A stretch of 64,000 nucleotides of DNA from assembly GCA_008921705.1 (NCBI GenBank), contig VFFE01007650.1, forward strand, positions 7,176 to 71,175. The letters are read 5' to 3'. Positions 24,601 through 35,894 of the stretch are shown here, piece by piece; position 1 is the first letter of the stretch, and the number at the start of each line of letters is the position of its first letter. Source of the stretch: Burhinus oedicnemus. Its lineage: Eukaryota; Chordata; Aves; Charadriiformes; Burhinidae. A model generated the notes under the pieces. It was not told the DNA's origin. It saw only the letters and a list, made by a program, of their open reading frames with translations, and made no database searches. The translations under genes and the position numbers were made by a program.

Positions 24601-26061
24601 TTCAGTATGGACAAAATGTTGCAGAGCGTGGTACTTTCCGGGCTTTGTACTTCCTAGGTTGAAAAGGGTCTGGGCTGCTCTCCATGACTGGGAAAGACGC
24701 AAAATATGACCAGTCCACCTGGAGTTTGTATTTGCTAAGTTTTGGAGTGTGTTTTATTCATTTGTGTATAAATGGCAGAATGCCCATGTTCCACTGAAAA
24801 GCTTTGGAAATCACTTATAATGTTGTCCCTCCAGAAGCCAGTAAAGGTAGATCCAGTTTAGGGAAATATCGTGTCAGCTTTCCACAGCAGATAAGCAATT
24901 GCATTTTTTGTTTGTTTTCTTCAGACACTAAGTTCTCAAGGTGATCTGACTGAAGAGAGCTTGATCCTATTCAGCTCTTCAGGAGTCGTTAAAACTCCTT
25001 GAAATCTGTAGATGATAGTGTAGCAGTGTGTGTGTGGGAGGAATGGAAAGATTAGCTAGCAAAAGAAACCTTCTGCTCCTGCTTTGCTCCAAAGTCAGGA
25101 TCTGCTTTCCCCACCTGATAATGTGTAGCCACCACACAGCACAAACACCACAATCCAGACATTTTTCATGGCATTTCCACTGCAGTTTCAGCTCTGCAGG
25201 TCAGGGAGGGCCACAGCATTTTGTACAGCGCAGCCCTGCCAGCATTAGCTCTGTCTTTCAACTCTGAACTGGCCCTTCACACCTTTACAGCAGGGCAATG
25301 CTGCAAGGGGCTGTGGCAGTGCTAGTGCATGGCAACCGTGGGCTGCTTTATTCCTCGTAGGAAGAGCCACTGCCTTTCCTGGAGCTCTTGCCTGGCTGCC
25401 CAGCAGCAGGACTAGTAGGATGTCCATTGCCAGACACAGGCGATTGAGTCCTGCACGCACCATCTTTTCCAGGTTCTCCCTGTTGTTACCGTACTCCATG
25501 TTTGCTGATTCTATCCAGATTCATCTTGTTCCCTGCACCAGAATGGCTCTGTGGAAAAAATAAGTAAAGACATAATTAGCAAGGCTTAACATCAGGCTTT
25601 TAGAGATAATTTTGAACAAAAGTTGCAAATAAGATGAATTTAAAAATGTAATTTTTATTTGTACTTCACAACGACATTACTTTTTAGCTATTTTCTATAC
25701 CTGTCACCTACATTCTTCTGGCATGTCCTAGCTGCAAAAACTGGGGCTTCAGACACTTCAAGGCTTCCAGATGGCTCCCTAAGTTTTATATGACTCTACC
25801 TACCCCCTCTGACATTTCTTTCTAGTTAAGATTTGAGTACAAATGGAAATATTCCAGATGGCTTTAGCTGGAGCCAAGTGCCTTCAGTACTTCAGAGCTG
25901 CCTAGACAGCCCACTAACTAATTGTCCCTTCTCAGTCTGTTCATGTTAAATTCCTCAGACTTCTTTTGGGGTTACAAAAATGTTCTTCTGTGATACACAA
26001 TATCAGTAAGTTATACTTTGTTCAGTGACATCCATATCCCTGGTTTCTTAAAAGACTACAT

Positions 26062-26110
26062 ATGATCTTTAAGGTCCCTTCCAACCCAAACTATTCTATG
26101 ATTCTATGAT
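26062..26110 (+). mobile_element. CR1 LINE 3' tail fragment
   Basis: An isolated plus-strand CR1 terminus: GATCTTTAAGGTCCCTTCCA at 26064, then a tail of ATTCTATG repeats ending at 26110. Only about 50 bases remain, an extreme 5' truncation. The 3' UTR words equal those of the 13511 and 47021-48176 copies. Confidence 0.93.
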
Positions 26111-28527
26111 ATAACCCATTTAATAATAGCAGGAATAGCAGACCCAGCAACAGATTTGTGTTGCCCAAACATGTCTGGCAGTTTCCTCCTCCTCCCATCA
26201 AAAACCTCGTGTTCTAATGTGGCATAGTATACCTTGTAGTTTTATAAGAATTATAGATACTGCTCATGTAAACCACAGTATATTTCCAAGATTTCCAGGT
26301 CTGCCTTCTCTTAGAGAATAATGATGTAATCTGAATATGATTAATTATTGGAAAAGCAAATCTGCAGATACGGAAGTAGAGTGATTTACATTGAAGGCTG
26401 CCCAAGATTTTTAGAGTTTAATTCGCTTTACTTTTGCTATTAGTTGCAGCAGCCTTTCCTATCTCTTTTCACGTGCTTTTCCATGGAATTCTTAAATATG
26501 TACATAATGATATGAGGACAGTGGTCTGCACAATTCTAAAACTAACATCTTCCTAGCGAAAAAGAAGATAATTCCCAAGCAAGGGAAGCAACCAAATGCT
26601 TCAAATCCTTTGTTCTGCGCTGCTACCTAAGGAGTGCAGAGTGGCTTGCCTGATTAGACTTCAAAGCATGACACAGAATACAGGAGATAAAAATATCAGC
26701 AAGACAAGCTTTGCTAATGGCATGTTTTTCATGTTTAAAAAACAGTTTTGTACTCTACAAGAGATTTAATCAAGAGAGAGTACCAAGGTTCATGCAACGA
26801 GAAATTAGCATTCAATTTGTCAGTTATAAGAAAAAGACCTCTGTCTAGTCAGGGCTTTTAAAGTTGCCATCCCACAGAACAACACAGAAAGGAGAGCAAA
26901 CTCTTTTAGGGCTTAGACCTGAAAGTGCATAGCAGAAACCATTGCTGAAATGTCAGAAGACAGAAATCAAAGTCTCTTACAACCTTTTAGGTGAAGTTGA
27001 CATATGCCTTTTTTACCCTACATAAAAAGGCTAGCATAATTATGTCAATGGTATTTGAATGCATGTTATTAGAGATAAAACATTAATCAGCTGCTTTTAT
27101 TAAATATACTGTTAGCATTTTGTTAATTAGATGTATTATTACACAAAGCTGATTGTACTGCTTCATATTCCTGGAGAAAAATACTGAGATGGGCGTAAGA
27201 AGCTGTACACTGGCTGGCAAAAGAGAATTAAGCCAAAGGTGAGAAAAAATGAAGGTGATGAAAAAGAGTCAGGAAAATCATGTTCACTAGTTCATGCTGG
27301 CTTCCAGAGGAATATAATCTGTGAATCCTAAGTCTTCCTATTTCCTGTGAACAGATTTTTATACTAGTATGCTTCTGTCCCTACTAGAGCTGGTTTTCTA
27401 ACTAAGTAACAAGTTAATGCTGCTAGCTGTTTCTCCATTGTCATCGTGTACAGCTCAAGTGGCAGGTCTATGTGTGGTGGATCAAAAATGTCCAGCCCTG
27501 GTGATGACCTTCCTAAGTATCGGTACAATTCCGCTTGAGGGAGCTTCTGTTTTGAATTTGCTCCTTCTTCAGTTTAGGTCATTATACTGATATTCATAGG
27601 AATATGCAATCACTACCAAAAAGCAGTGTTAAAAATGGCATTAAGGAGGCAAAGTCCACTACCTGATAGTTAAGAAATGTTGAGAAATTAAGAAACACAG
27701 TGACACTGACACTATATTACAGCTTATCCCACATTACAAATATATCCAGCAGTAGCAGAACTTAAAAGCTATTTCACATGAATCCCAGCACAACAAGGTC
27801 GAAATTCTCAAGGAAATTTTGCTAAAGGCTTGTGAAGCTCTGCAGCACCCTAATTCTCCTACTGACCTCTGGTCTTGGACTGCTAGACCTTTTCCCAAAC
27901 CTGGTGTCACCACACCTTTTATTATACCAGGGACTTTTATTGTAAAGTAGAAGAAAGGTTACTAAAGAAATAAAAGGAATCTACTCTATTACTTGAAGAG
28001 AGAGAGTCTACCAGCACAGCTCTGTGGAGCTTTATGTAAAAGCCTTGCAAGTGAACTAGAAGTCAGACTTGCACTGTGCCTCTGGCAATGGGAGCAGAGG
28101 GAAAAACAACTCTTGACCTGATTTTCTCTCCCTCTCCTGTTACCTTACAGCCATGCAGAAGCCAGGTAGACTGTGAGTGTGTGCAGGCTAGGCGGGAAAG
28201 GAGTACTCATTTTGAGCCAAACGTTCTCAAAGCTTGACAACAGACTTTGCCAGAAATTTTGCTTTTCTTATACAGGAACCAGGTGTGGCTTATGATACAG
28301 TGATAAAATCTTTGATTAGACAAAATGTGACGAAAGTTCTGCATACACTAGAATAAAGCTGAACAATCTCTGCCTCTGAAACAACCTAGTTTGCTGCCTA
28401 GGAGACAGGGAAAAGAGGAAAGGCTGTTACAGAAGGCAGCAGATGTTTTTCTTATCTATATATCCTTTAGATGGCCTCATTACAGTAGTGTCTAGGTATA
28501 TTGTTCTTCTTCCTGAAGACTCTCAGG

Positions 28528-28640
28528 AGGTAAGGAAGTGATATTTTACCCATTTTCAAGGAGAACTAAGGCACAGGGGATAAACAACGGCTGCGACATT
28601 GTAGGAGGCTGACTCAAGCTACTCAGTTTCTATTACTCTG
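28528..28640 (-). repeat. MIR SINE relic (antisense)
   Basis: The plus strand reads TTTTACCCATTTTCAAGGAG, then CTAAGGCACAGGGG, then GACATTGTAGGAGGCTGACT, then CAAGCTACTCAGTTTCT. The same blocks occur in order in antisense MIR ('CCCATTTTACAGATGAGG', 'CTGAGGCACAGAG', 'CACAGCTAGTAAGTGGC', 'GATTCGAACCCAGG'). It is a collinear but diverged match over about 110 bases. Confidence 0.6.
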
Positions 28641-30998
28641 TCTATGGACCTTCCCTCAATTCTGTTTTTGCTTCTTGTATGTGCAGCTCCATGCATAGTT
28701 TTAAGGGTCTGGAGGGAGATTGCCTTCTTTTATGTGTATAACTACATTTTTATAACCCACCTTCCAATTTCTTCACTAAGCACAAACTATCAAATTCTTT
28801 GTGGACTTTGCTGTGCTTTCATCACTAGAGTGCTCCACCACCATTGAGGGAGATCGGCCCAGACTCGCAGAAGTGCCCACTAGGTTTCAGTGCCTGATCA
28901 TGAGTAACTTGTGGCTGATTTCTCATAGACTTCATCTCCTCTCTCCAACTTCTATGTCATACCTTTGGGGTCTCAAGCAAGCAACCAGAAAATGAGGAAC
29001 GTGATTCTTGGTTGCGAGTTTTGCCTATATTATATAAAGGGCATCTGAACCATTCAGAAGGATGTGGTCTTTGAATACGGGATTTGGGCAGTGTTGCTGT
29101 TCAAATCCCAAACTACGGTTCTGAAACCTCCTAATTCAGTTGCCATCCCAACTTTCAATGCCAAAATGTCATAGGGAGATTATCACACTAGAGGCTGAGG
29201 GTCACTGTGGTTTGTACTTCTATCTGTGCCTCAGCTATGACAAAGAGCAGTTACCTAGCTTATTCCTGAGCTGGCCTGGCATCTAGAAATGGGATTGTGG
29301 CACTTAGTTAATTTCTCTCAGTAATGGGTAATTGGTAGACCCTTCTTCTCAGCAGCATCTGTCTTGTGTTATCTCAAAGCCAACTAAACCATCTGAGAAA
29401 TTGGAGCCCAGACTTCCTTGTCAGCCCAAGTGGTAGCTATTTAAAATTAAATGTTACCATTTTTCAGACCTACCGTATACAGGGTAGTGGACATGGTGTT
29501 CCTGGGATGCGGGATGGTAGGAATGTCTCTGAGGTTATGGGTTAGCCTTAATAGTTTCCAACCTCTTGTGTCATCTGAGCAGTCACCTCCATTGTGGGTT
29601 GCTGTTTCTTGCTTCCTTGAATACATGAGCAAACAAAGTTTGATGACAGCAAGTCTCCAAATACTTATGTATTCCCCTACTCCCAAAAACCTGTGATGTG
29701 AAACTGACAAAAAAGCAGGGGCAAAAAGGTAATCAGCCTGAAACCCTGCCTGTGCTTTGAGAAAAACCTTTGAGCTCTGTCTTGACCAGCTCTAATTTAA
29801 TTAGAGGGAGGATGCTGCTCCTGTTGTCTTTGGATGTCTTTTATAGCTGAGGTTGGGGTGAAGGAAGGTTAAAGTGTAAATAATGTAACAGTATTTCACC
29901 TTGACTTGGGATCTTAAAAAAATATTATTAGATGGCCATCCTTCTGTGATAAGAATCTGTTCAAACAGTACTATTTGTTGAAATAATTTTTGTCTATTTT
30001 CACTGGGTGTGCTTTCTGAAGTAAGAATTTCAGAAAGCTTTAATATGAAGCACATAAACAGCAAAGGGTTGAGCTGTTGTCTTTGGTATAATCCCAGGTT
30101 TTATTTGTATCTACATTACCATTAAAAAAAATGGAAAACCAAGTTCCATCCAGGAAAGCATCCACTTATAATTTTATTCATAAATATTCAAAACATCTCT
30201 TTATATTAAATATTTAAAGTGTCTGAAGTGTAGTCACTGGAAGGGTTTCAGCACCATTTTTATAAGTCTCACATTATTGTAGAACTCTGTAACTAGTGGC
30301 AACTTGAACCGAGACTAAGCTACAACACCCAGAGCCATTGTATTTCACATCTAGTACTCCTGGGACTGATGATGTGCCTGCCCCAGCGCGTGACTTTCAT
30401 TGACAGGATCAAAGTTTGCAGGGCAGCAAATGCTAGATTTCCCCATCCTGGCCCAGCTCTGATTTTTGTTATTAGCTACAAATCAAAGTTGAGAGAGAGA
30501 GTGTGTTAAGATGGCAAATGCTTGATGGCATGCTTCTCCCTAAGCTAAATTAATACTGAACAACATGAAACTCATTGAATGAGTCAGCCAATGAGTCAGC
30601 AGAGTAGTCAGTGGTGAAAGTGCAAGCCTACGGCTGATAGACATGATTTAGAATCTAAAATCCACAATCTGTTTTCTTTATGAAACTTTAGAGATCTCAG
30701 GAAAACAACTTACCATGATTGACCAGGCTAGCAAGAAACCTTCTCTTTTATCACATAAACACTCCTCTGTGTGAATTGAACCATAAAAGTATATCCACAG
30801 AGAGCTCATCTACTGCTAGAAAAAGTTTACACATGCTTCATTTCATTATATTTTTTTCTATGAGATAAGAATATCTAGGCTTGAGAGAATTGATCCCACT
30901 GACACCAGCTAATGCAATTCATACTGCTTGGCTTCTATTCAATATGAAATCCCAACAGGAACGTAAAACAAAGAAAGGATGGATGTGTAGTCAATGAA

Positions 30999-31013
30999 TT
31001 TTTTTTTTTTTTT
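30999..31013. repeat. Poly(T) run, 15 nt
   Basis: A T homopolymer with no associated retrocopy recognised. Confidence 0.9.
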
Positions 31014-31610
31014 GAAAGGAAAGAGTAAAACACTCTGAAAAATACGATCAGCTATCTTTAAAATGTGCCCTGTTAGCAGTGCTCAGATAGGTAGTGCCAA
31101 ATGCATCTTATTAAAGTCTAATTTTATAAATTGACGGTACCTGGATATAGCAGTTAAGTAATGAAAGCCATGAAAATTTAAGATCAGTATTTTTTTAAAG
31201 GGTTTTTTAAGCAGAGGGATACTTGTCCAGGCTGTAATTTATGTTATCTTATGCTGTTCAGACTTTCAGAGTTTAAAACTGCAACTTCACAAATGATGGA
31301 AAAAGTTTTCAACCAAAAACAGAGTTCAGAAGTTCTGCCAGTGTTGGGCCAAAATATTCTATAATTAATCACTGTCTAAAAGGAAAACCTCAAACCCAAA
31401 AATGTTTCAGCTGGGGAATGTGTGTGTAGGCAGGTATCGGGAAGAGAAGAAGAAAGATCTCTATGTTTCAGTTTTTCTTATTTTTCTGAAAAAAAAGATT
31501 GGGTTTATACCAAAATTTTGACAAATGTTTTGTGAAATTTATCACAGAAATATACTCCTCAATGAGGAGAAATGTCACTGAACAATCTAAACAATCTAAA
31601 GAACTGAAAC

Positions 31611-31643
31611 CGGGGTGGGGGGGTGGTGGTGTTGCACCACCAC
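31611..31643. repeat. G-run with perfect 9-bp hairpin
   Basis: CGGGGTGGGGGGG is followed by GTGGTGGTG-TTG-CACCACCAC (31623-31643), a perfect 9-bp stem with a 3-base loop. The G runs overlap the stem, so quadruplex and hairpin folds would compete. Confidence 0.85.
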
Positions 31644-33235
31644 AGCCCGTTCTGAGCATCATGGGTAGACTAGACAATAACCAGAGTTCCTGAGTGATCT
31701 CTGCTGCTCTGTGTTTCTATGAAGTACTAATGGTGCTGAGTAGCAGTTCTTCCTATACTAGCTCCAAGACCATCTAATGGTTCTTCCATTCAGCAGAGTA
31801 GTAGGTCCATTTCAAGGGTCTGATGTCTCACTACGCATGGTACAAACTAGGGTGTCCCAAGAGACACATTAAATATCAGGCCTTCAATCCCTGCTAAAGC
31901 TGAAGTTCCACAGATTTTATTTTAACAGAAAATTAATTTACTGTTTGTATTGGTGGAGCTCTAAGGGTATCATTATCAGGACCTGGTCATGACAATGTTC
32001 AAATACAGAGCCAAAAGGGACTGCCCACTTCTAAAAAAGTGCAGCTCAAGCACAAACCAGAGAAAGATGGATGAGAAATCCATGGAAAAAACAAGCAGGT
32101 GTTAGTAAACAGCATCAGGAACCCAACCATTATCAAATTTTTGTGGGCACTTTGAGAATTTAGGGAAGATTTCCTGAGTATGGAGGAAAGAGATCAGCAT
32201 GAAAGAAAGCACAGTAGTTCTTGTCTGAAAATGTAAAAAGTGGGTGTTGGTGGCCAGAAGATGGCCTGATAATTTAACTTTGCAGATGTGAGTGATTGGA
32301 TGAGTATATGAGAAGAAGGTCAGTTCAAAAATAAGACAAATATCAAGGGCAAAGAAGCAAATGATGTTGGATATGAAATTAACATGAAATTAATATGAAA
32401 TATGGGTTTATGCCAAAGGGAGGGAAATATGTAGGTGAAGAGGGAAATGGCGGTCATAGATGAGGTGGGGTGGTAGAGACCAGAAAGGGGAGTTTGAGAC
32501 AGCTGCAGAGAGAAGAAGGAGAGAAGGGATGCAGAATGGTATTTTCTCCTTAAGTTTAAAAACTGATGTGATAGTCATGCTCCCAGAAGCATCGCTCTGG
32601 CAGTGGGAGACCACTGCCCCAGCTCGCCAGACGTGACAGTGTGTAGACACATCTCTGTGGGCTGTGCAGATCTCCCATGCCAGGAAAGGGAGAGATGGCT
32701 GAGTCAGGAGCACATCATGCCTGGCCCTGCAGGTGCATGGCATGTGGCTTTGGGTCTTTGTCATTTCAGGGCAAATTAAGGCTAATATTTTACTAGCTAA
32801 ATGTCATAGTAGTTAACTTATTTTCCCACTTATGGTGTTAAGCTTTGGCTAGAAAATATCCCATACCCATGCCACTTAGCCAGGAGATGGGCAAGAGATC
32901 AAGCATATGGGAAGGACACTTGAGATGAATGTGAGCAAGCGTACAACATCTTCTTGAAGAAAAGCACTGGGTTTGTTCATGTTAATAGGTGGGCTGTTTA
33001 AAAAGAACCAAGGAAATGCACTATCCATATACGTAAAATAGGGCCTATGCAAAAGATTGCTGTTGACCGTTATTTGTATTACTATTACAGTGCTATGTAA
33101 AATAATAAAGTCTCTGAGACATTAGCATTGGTGGTAGGATAAATGGGGTCACGGTATGAGCTGGTCTGTACGGCTAACATTTTCTGAACTTATCACAGGA
33201 TGTTCTCACCTGTATCCTGTGCTGCTCTGTTTGTT

Positions 33236-33350
33236 GCTATCCTCATTGTACAGCTGAAGTGCCTGGATTTGCCCAAAGGCACACAAGGAACGGGGCAGCT
33301 GGGAGAGACACAACTCCTCTCTGCTCCCCTGACCCAGAGCTTTGGTGCTG
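33236..33350 (-). repeat. MIR SINE relic (antisense)
   Basis: The plus strand runs CTATCCTCATTGTACAGCTG, then TGGATTTGCCCAAAGGCACA, then GGGGCAGCTGGGAGAGACAC, then CTGACCCAGAGCTTT. These match in order the antisense MIR blocks 'TATCCTCATTTTACAGATGA', 'GACTTGCCCAAGGTCACA', 'AGTGGCAGAGCTGGGATT' and 'CTGACTCCAGAGCC'. It is the best-preserved MIR in the window, although a short block near the GAGGAAACTGAGGC position is missing. Confidence 0.68.
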
Positions 33351-33680
33351 TGTCCCTGTGTCACTTCAGCTGCAGCAGCAGGTCCCGAAACCTGGTTTCA
33401 GAGGTGACTGAAATGTTACCTTGTTAATCATACTCCTTGCTTTTCTTCCCATCTCCTCATTTCATTAATGTTTTCCAGTAAGAGCAGTGGCACTTGCTGG
33501 CTCCTGCACATGGTGGTGAGCGTGCAGATCAAGCTTTATTTGGTTTTGGAACAATTAGATCTCACCACCATCCTTTTTTTGGCAGGACATTGTCTCCTCC
33601 AGTGTTCCCCAGGCAGCACATGGGGTGGAAGTGCTGCAGGTTTATGTCTTCACAGCGCGTGTGTCATACTTCAATAAAAG

Positions 33681-34000
33681 CCTTGACGCTGTTGCGCGGA
33701 GCTGTTACGGCAGCTGCGGGTGGCACTAGGGAAGGCCTCAGTGGAGGCCCGCAGTCGCTATGGAAACACAGCCCCTAACCTCCTCAGGGAAGACGATCCC
33801 TGGTGTCCTCGCTCCTCCGTCTCCAAACACCTGGACAGAAGCAGATGCGTGAGGTGACCATGCCTATAGGAAGCACCCACAGGCGCTCACCAGCCTGAGG
33901 ACTTGGGGTCCAGCCCCCTGCACCCCGTGGGATCCTTCTTGAGGAGCCCCTGGTGCTGCGACGTCCCGGGCTGTCCTCGGTGAGGACACAGCGAGATGGG
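33681..34000. promoter_or_regulatory. CpG-rich patch, candidate promoter
   Basis: A hand count gives about 64% G+C and 18 CpG dinucleotides in 320 bases, an observed/expected ratio near 0.55. That is far above the surroundings but just below the usual 0.6 CpG-island cut-off. It holds a perfect X-box match (33754-33767). It also contains a donor-like CTCG|GTGAGG near 33978, and an AATAAA on the plus strand lies just upstream at 33672-33677. No TATA box is obvious. No coding exon is evident. Confidence 0.35.
33754..33767. promoter_or_regulatory. RFX-type X-box motif
   Basis: GTCGCTATGGAAAC fits the X-box pattern RYYNYY-N2-RRNRAC at every constrained position. RFX factors bind such sites in promoters of ciliary and MHC class II genes. 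Binding here is inferred from the motif and its CpG-rich context. Confidence 0.35.
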
Positions 34001-34090
34001 GTCACCTCTATTGCACTCACCTACATGCACATCTGCAACAGCTGCGAAATCCTGTTTCCACCAGGCAGGGCCCTGTGAACCATCATTTTG

Positions 34091-34107
34091 TCCTTCCTTC
34101 CTTCCTG
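34091..34107. repeat. (TTCC)n microsatellite
   Basis: About four TCCT/TTCC units. Confidence 0.85.
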
Positions 34108-35881
34108 CCTTCAGGCCACATAGGTTGTCTCCCCATGCTTGGCACAGCCTGCAGCACTGCCCCTTGTGGCCTCCGAAACTCTGCTCTTCCATGAAAAATA
34201 TCTTCTGCTGGAATATTATGCTATTGGTCTCCAGAGGAACTCATGGCTTTTATTAAAAAAAGATTTCTAGAACTTTTCTATGCAACTTTAAAAAAAACAA
34301 AAAACAAAACCCAAACCTAACAAGAACTAATTAAAAAAAGTTAGAAATTGCTAGCTACAGCACAACACTGGAGAAGATGGAGAAGGCCTGTTCACTGAAA
34401 CCAGAGTCAGCACCATGCTCTCCAGGCCTGTGGAGTCTAATGGGATTTTTTTTCACCCTTAACAGTTATAGAAGAAGATGACCAAGTGAGGGAAGTACAC
34501 AGATTTCTGTTAGTTTAGGCTTAATTAAACATTTCCCATTCTTGCTTTGGCTGTTTCATGTTTTGTTATGTTTCAAAAGTTCTTCAAAATTATCTCCATG
34601 TCTATGCAGGCATTAATATGCTTTTCTGAACAATCTTGCACATTTCTACAACATCCATGAAAGATGTCTATTTAAACACTCTTTATCTTAAAAGTTTTTC
34701 CAGTTGACAAAGCCTTAGTGGTGGAATTAAAGCTGAGCATTTTAGATTCTCACAAGGGTGTGGATTGCAATAGTCTTCTGCTTTATTGTGCACTAATTCT
34801 TCGTGATAAGGCTTTTGGTCCTTCTAGCGCCTTGTATGCTAGCAAACACATGCATATGAGTAGCACCTTTGACTTACACAGAGGTACTTGTGCAGGAATG
34901 AGTTTGAAGTTCTGGATAATATTTTTCCGTGGTGGCATTTGACTTGATTATCTTAATCCATTATGAAATACTTTTAAGACCATCCCAAGAATGACAGATT
35001 TCCCTAGGGAACCTAAATCTACCATAACCTTTACTTGCCTCCAGGTGCTAGGTACCTGTCTCCAGACTCACTTTTGCTCCTCTCCACCCCTCCCACCCCC
35101 CCAAGTAGTCCACTGGTTTTAATTGCAGGTGTTTTATATTCTTTTGTTTTTAAGCCACATCCCATTTTCTCCCTTGGTATAGAAAGAGAGAGAAAAGTAA
35201 TGTTTATGAGTTCTACGACAGAGTGAAATCGAGAAAGAATCCCATCACTGCACTAGAGTACAGCAGAGGAGAGTAGAGGGTGGGACAGCAAAGTGAACAA
35301 GCAAAGCATAGAATAGAATAATAAATCTTAGGAGGGTCAGAAGGTTGTCTTCTACCCTGTATACAATGGCCTGGATCCCACAGTGTGGAGACACCTGGTG
35401 CCAGAAGTGTTCTGGATTACAGATGACCTTATTCACTGGCCAGTAAGGTCTGACAGAAAGATAGATGTCTGGAAGATATTAAATTCCTATAGATTTTATA
35501 GAAACCACTGGTGAAGAATGGTCCCCACTATTGTCCCATTTAAGGTAAAGGTTGCTGAGTGAACTCAACACTTAGACTCTGTTCGGCCTCCTGGCTGGCA
35601 GTTAAATGCACATACTTTCAAGCCAGTCACTGTTAATGCTGTCCTGTCCCTTGCCCCTTTAGAAATCATGTGACTTGCAAAGTAGATAGAAAATGCTTGA
35701 GGGAATATGAGAATAAATATAGGAGTACTGGGAGGAGGGGAGCATATGTGGGAGAAACTGGATGAAGCTGGGACAAATGACAGAGGGACAAGGAGTGCAG
35801 GGCGGATGTGCAGAGAAACCAGAACTCTGAGTCAGCTTCCAGACTCCTGATGATTACATAGTGTATATGTCGGAATATAAA

Positions 35882-35894
35882 GGGGGGGGGGGGG
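35882..35894. repeat. Poly(G) run, 13 nt
   Basis: An uninterrupted G homopolymer, uncommon in AT-rich surroundings. Confidence 0.9.

Larger units (their letters stand above)
16261..26061. other. Non-coding unique sequence
   Basis: No gene recognised in about 9.8 kb. Contains (GA)n at 16610-16630, a MIR-like relic at 17097-17180, short direct and inverted repeats at 17719-17775, a polypurine tract at 18571-18603, and AT-rich segments with homeodomain-type words. Reading frames up to 118 codons (18123-18479, plus) carry no motif that I recognise. Confidence 0.6.
26111..33235. other. Non-coding unique sequence
   Basis: No gene recognised. Contains an AT-rich block with homeodomain-type words (27020-27180), a MIR relic (28528-28640), a 15-T run (30999-31013) and a G-rich hairpin (31611-31643). 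Frames of up to 118 codons (32408-32764, minus) have no recognisable motif. Confidence 0.6.
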
